DNA from: CAWDPQ01 sp049642465
Lineage (GTDB): Bacteria; Acidobacteriota; Vicinamibacteria; Vicinamibacterales; 2-12-FULL-66-21
Direction of reading: 5' to 3'
DNA length: 6,214 bases
Assembly: GCA_049642465.1 (NCBI GenBank)
Contig: JBAROV010000027.1
Span: 1 to 6,214, forward strand
Part shown: positions 4,180 to 6,214 of the stretch, piece after piece
How the letters are laid out: every line of letters starts with the position of its first letter
Numbering within the stretch: position 1 is the stretch's first letter
The notes under the pieces: generated by a model
Seen by the model: only the letters and a program-made list of their open reading frames with translations
Told to the model about the DNA's origin: nothing
Database searches by the model: none
Program-made: the position numbers and the translations under genes

Positions 4180-4917
4180 TCAGCCGGCAAGGGCAAGCTT
4201 CGCTCGAACATCCAGAAGCTGCGCGTCGCTCAAGCTGCGAACCTGTCCCGGCGTCAGGCCGGTGTGACTCCAAAGTGCATCGGATAGGTTGTGATAGCTG
4301 CTGTAGCCCGCATCGGCCGCGAGTTCGGCGCAACTGCGGGTCGACCCTGGTGCGGCGTCAGTGAACCACAACAGCCGGAGCCTTGCGACGTACTCGCCGG
4401 GCGTCATGCCGTAGCACTGGCGGAAGCTTCGCGTCAGCACGCTCTTCGAGCACCCGACCGCAGCGGCGAGTACGTCGACGGATGGCGGCGTCCTGAAGCG
4501 CGAGCGGAGGATTGCCGCGGCGCGCTCGCAGGGGCACGGCGGGTGCGTGCGGTTGAAGGTCGAGAGAAAGGCCGTCGCCCACGAGGCCAGGCGTCCATGA
4601 GGATCCAGGGTGGCGGTGGTCCAGGCGTCCAACGTGAGATCCACTGAGGACTCCCTGCAGCGTTTCTCGCCGAATCGGCGGTGGTATCTCGCGTGGAATG
4701 TGCGCGCCGCTTCAATCGCCCAGAGTTTCAGCAGGCTGTTCATCTCATCCAGTTCCTGACTCGATTCGGCTTCCGGTAGGCCCTCGCTCAGCCAGCCGAG
4801 CGCCTCGGCGAACTCGAGGCGCTCTGCAGCCCACGTCCTGCAGATGAACGACTGACCGATCGATCTCAACTCGTACATCCACTCCGGCCGAATTGGTCCC
4901 TTCGAATTCAATTCCAT
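4180..4917 (-). CDS. AraC-family transcriptional regulator
   Basis: This encodes 245 residues with a C-terminal AraC/XylS DNA-binding domain at about 130-228. The first helix-turn-helix is PSVDVLAAAVGCSKSVLTRS (146-165), then FRQCYGMTPGEYVARLRLLW, and the second is SCAELAADAGYSSYHNLSDA (195-214) followed by TGLTPGQVR. The N-terminal 125 residues are not recognised and should hold the sensing or dimerisation part; the ligand is unknown. The frame is open upstream to 5163, but ATG 4917 is chosen because GGGAG lies 9 nt before it and the longer N-terminus overlaps the divergent gene. It is convergent with rpoC and divergent from the YD-repeat gene, 166 bp away, which makes that gene a possible target. 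A symmetric AT-rich sequence lies just upstream. Confidence 0.88.
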   Translation of the reverse strand: MELNSKGPIRPEWMYELRSIGQSFICRTWAAERLEFAEALGWLSEGLPEAESSQELDEMNSLLKLWAIEAARTFHARYHRRFGEKRCRESSVDLTLDAWTTATLDPHGRLASWATAFLSTFNRTHPPCPCERAAAILRSRFRTPPSVDVLAAAVGCSKSVLTRSFRQCYGMTPGEYVARLRLLWFTDAAPGSTRSCAELAADAGYSSYHNLSDALWSHTGLTPGQVRSLSDAQLLDVRAKLALAG

Positions 4918-4942
4918 GGATCGGCGCTCCCGAATCGAGTCA

Positions 4943-4957
4943 TTTTTCGACGAAAAA
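4943..4957. promoter_or_regulatory. Short palindrome upstream of the araC-type gene
   Basis: TTTTTCG (4943-4949) and CGAAAAA (4951-4957) are perfect inverted halves around a single A at 4950. It sits 26-40 bp before the araC-type start, where an autoregulatory operator or promoter element could be. Function is inferred from position only. Confidence 0.3.
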
Positions 4958-5024
4958 AGCTCCCCTGAGGAATTGCGTTGGATGCACGGTGCGCGGAGAA
5001 TGCGACCCGCTTCACAGAACGCGA

Positions 5025-5052
5025 CCGGCCCTCGAAAACTTTTCGGGACCGG
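5025..5052. promoter_or_regulatory. Imperfect inverted repeat upstream of the YD-repeat gene
   Basis: CCGG (5025-5028) and CCGG (5049-5052) bracket CGAAA (5033-5037) and TTTCG (5041-5045), with one mismatch and one bulged T. It ends 31 bp before the ATG at 5084. It could be an operator for the divergent AraC-type regulator or a 5' mRNA hairpin. Confidence 0.3.
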
Positions 5053-5083
5053 CACTTGACCTAATTCTCGCTGCGAGGTCGCT

Positions 5084-6214
5084 ATGGCTCGCGCCGTCCG
5101 CCCCGTGCTGCTCGTACTGGGAGTACTAACGTTGGCAGCCACCCTGACCGCACAAAATCCCATTCGCTACGTCTACGACGAGCTCGGCCGTTTGGTGGGC
5201 GTCATCGATGCGAACGGCGATGCGGCGGTGTACCAGTACGACGCCGTCGGCAACCTCCTGAGCATCACCCGGACCTCCGCGACACAGGTCTCGATCATCG
5301 ATTTCACGCCGAACGACGGGCCGATCGGCCAGACGGTCACCATCTACGGCACGGGATTCAGCGCCACGGCCGGCTCGAACACCGTGACGTTCAACGGGAC
5401 GTCGGCCTCGATTACGTCCGCCTCGACGACGGCACTTACGGTTACCGTCCCCTCTGGGGCGACGACGGGCACCATCGGCGTCACGAGTCCGAATGGCTCG
5501 GCGACCAGTGGATCGTCATTTACCGTGACGGTAGCCGCAACGCCCACCATTACCAGCTTCAGCCCCACGACCGGCGTCGCTGGAACGTCTGTGACCATCA
5601 CCGGCACCAATTTCCAGACGACCGCTGCCAACAATCAGACACGCTTCAACAACAGTTTCACGTCGCCGACGGGATCGAGTGCGACGACGGTGACGGCTCC
5701 GGTGCCGAGCAGCACGGCGTCCGGGCGCCTGATCGTCAAGACCCCCATGGGGACTGCGGTGTCAACGGATGACTTCATCATTCCCCCGCCGCCGCATACG
5801 ACCAGCGACATCGCCAATGCCAGCCGGATTTCCCTGGCCACGGCGACGACCGTGACCGTGTCGACGTCGGGCAAGATTGCGCTCCGCCTCTTCGATGCGA
5901 CCGTCGGCGAGCGCGTGTCGCTCCTTGGCACCAACGGGATGAGCGGCCAGGTGCTGGGGTGCGATGTGAACGCCAGCATCCTCAATCCGTACGGCGGTCT
6001 GCTCGGACCCATCGGTTGTCTGGAGGGGACCGGGTTCCTGGATGTCAAGCCAGTCGGCGGCACGGGCACGCACACGATCCTGCTCGACCCACAAAGCACC
6101 GCAACCGGCAGCGTGACGCTGACGGTCTACTCGGTGCCCGCCGATTACGCGTCGACCATCACGGCCGGAGGCTCCGCGGTGACCGCGACCATGTCGACGC
6201 CGGGGCAGAACGGC
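5084..6214 (+). CDS. Secreted YD-repeat / IPT-TIG domain protein (N-terminal part)
   Basis: The frame is open to the last base and gives the first 377 residues. ATG 5084 has GAGG 5 nt upstream. Residues 1-23 are a signal peptide (basic start, hydrophobic LLVLGVLTLAATL, then TAQN), so the product is exported. Residues 27-61 are RHS-type YD repeats (YVYDELGRL, then YQYDAVGNLL). Two IPT/TIG immunoglobulin-like domains follow: about 69-150 (FTPNDGPIGQTVTIYGTGF) and 154-233 (FSPTTGVAGTSVTITGTNF). A PPPP linker leads into a beta-rich stretch from about 239 with two Cys residues (293 and 312). Long RHS-like surface proteins of this build usually continue with many YD repeats and sometimes a variable C-terminal toxin; whether this one does is not visible. 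Composition is Thr/Ser/Gly-rich, typical of extracellular beta proteins. Confidence 0.88.
   Translation, partial: MARAVRPVLLVLGVLTLAATLTAQNPIRYVYDELGRLVGVIDANGDAAVYQYDAVGNLLSITRTSATQVSIIDFTPNDGPIGQTVTIYGTGFSATAGSNTVTFNGTSASITSASTTALTVTVPSGATTGTIGVTSPNGSATSGSSFTVTVAATPTITSFSPTTGVAGTSVTITGTNFQTTAANNQTRFNNSFTSPTGSSATTVTAPVPSSTASGRLIVKTPMGTAVSTDDFIIPPPPHTTSDIANASRISLATATTVTVSTSGKIALRLFDATVGERVSLLGTNGMSGQVLGCDVNASILNPYGGLLGPIGCLEGTGFLDVKPVGGTGTHTILLDPQSTATGSVTLTVYSVPADYASTITAGGSAVTATMSTPGQNG

Noticed and set aside
5344..6099. Minus-strand frames at 5344-5634 and 5635-6099
   Set aside because: They are Val/Pro-rich antisense shadows of the Thr/Ser-rich IPT protein, which has a signal peptide, a ribosome site and recognisable domains.

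Overview
The window reads as a chromosomal segment of a high-GC bacterium. The rpoC tail, GTCGYTR-type intergenic heptads, an AraC-family gene and a secreted YD-repeat/IPT protein would fit an acidobacterium such as the Vicinamibacteria, but that placement is an impression, not a demonstrated assignment.

Layout. (1) Bases 3-548 (+) hold the last 181 codons of rpoC. (2) Bases 549-698 are a repeat-rich spacer with a bulged hairpin and degenerate 7-nt repeats. (3) Bases 699-4117 are a complete-looking 3,419-bp transposable element. It has perfect 17-bp terminal inverted repeats (GGCACTG...), an 8-bp target duplication (CCTTTAGG) and one full-length IS1-type DDE transposase. (4) Bases 4135-4165 hold an intrinsic terminator reading on +. 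(5) Bases 4180-4917 (-) encode an AraC-type regulator. (6) From 5084 (+) a secreted YD-repeat/IPT protein runs off the window; its frame is open to the last base.

The element is the notable part. Besides the transposase and an XRE-type regulator that follows it by 3 bp, it carries a passenger load. At the left end are two coupled small genes (a basic KGG-ARA protein and a WWQGG protein). On the minus strand are a DUF5343 protein, an unrecognised 97-residue protein and a stand-alone Cas2/SinR-like protein. A further uncertain ORF lies before the transposase. A 187-bp gene-free interval upstream of the Cas2-like gene can fold into a long hairpin followed by a T-rich tract, and a distant 7-nt segment could compete with that fold. 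Two candidate sigma70 promoters place transcription starts almost exactly at ATG codons, suggesting leaderless mRNAs for the first passenger gene and the transposase. The -35 box of the first overlaps the left terminal repeat.

Removing the element and one copy of the duplication rebuilds a 20-nt perfect hairpin just upstream of the intrinsic terminator. The element therefore seems to have landed in a palindrome in the transcription-termination region between rpoC and the convergent araC-type gene. No CRISPR array, cas1, tRNA or rRNA was seen.
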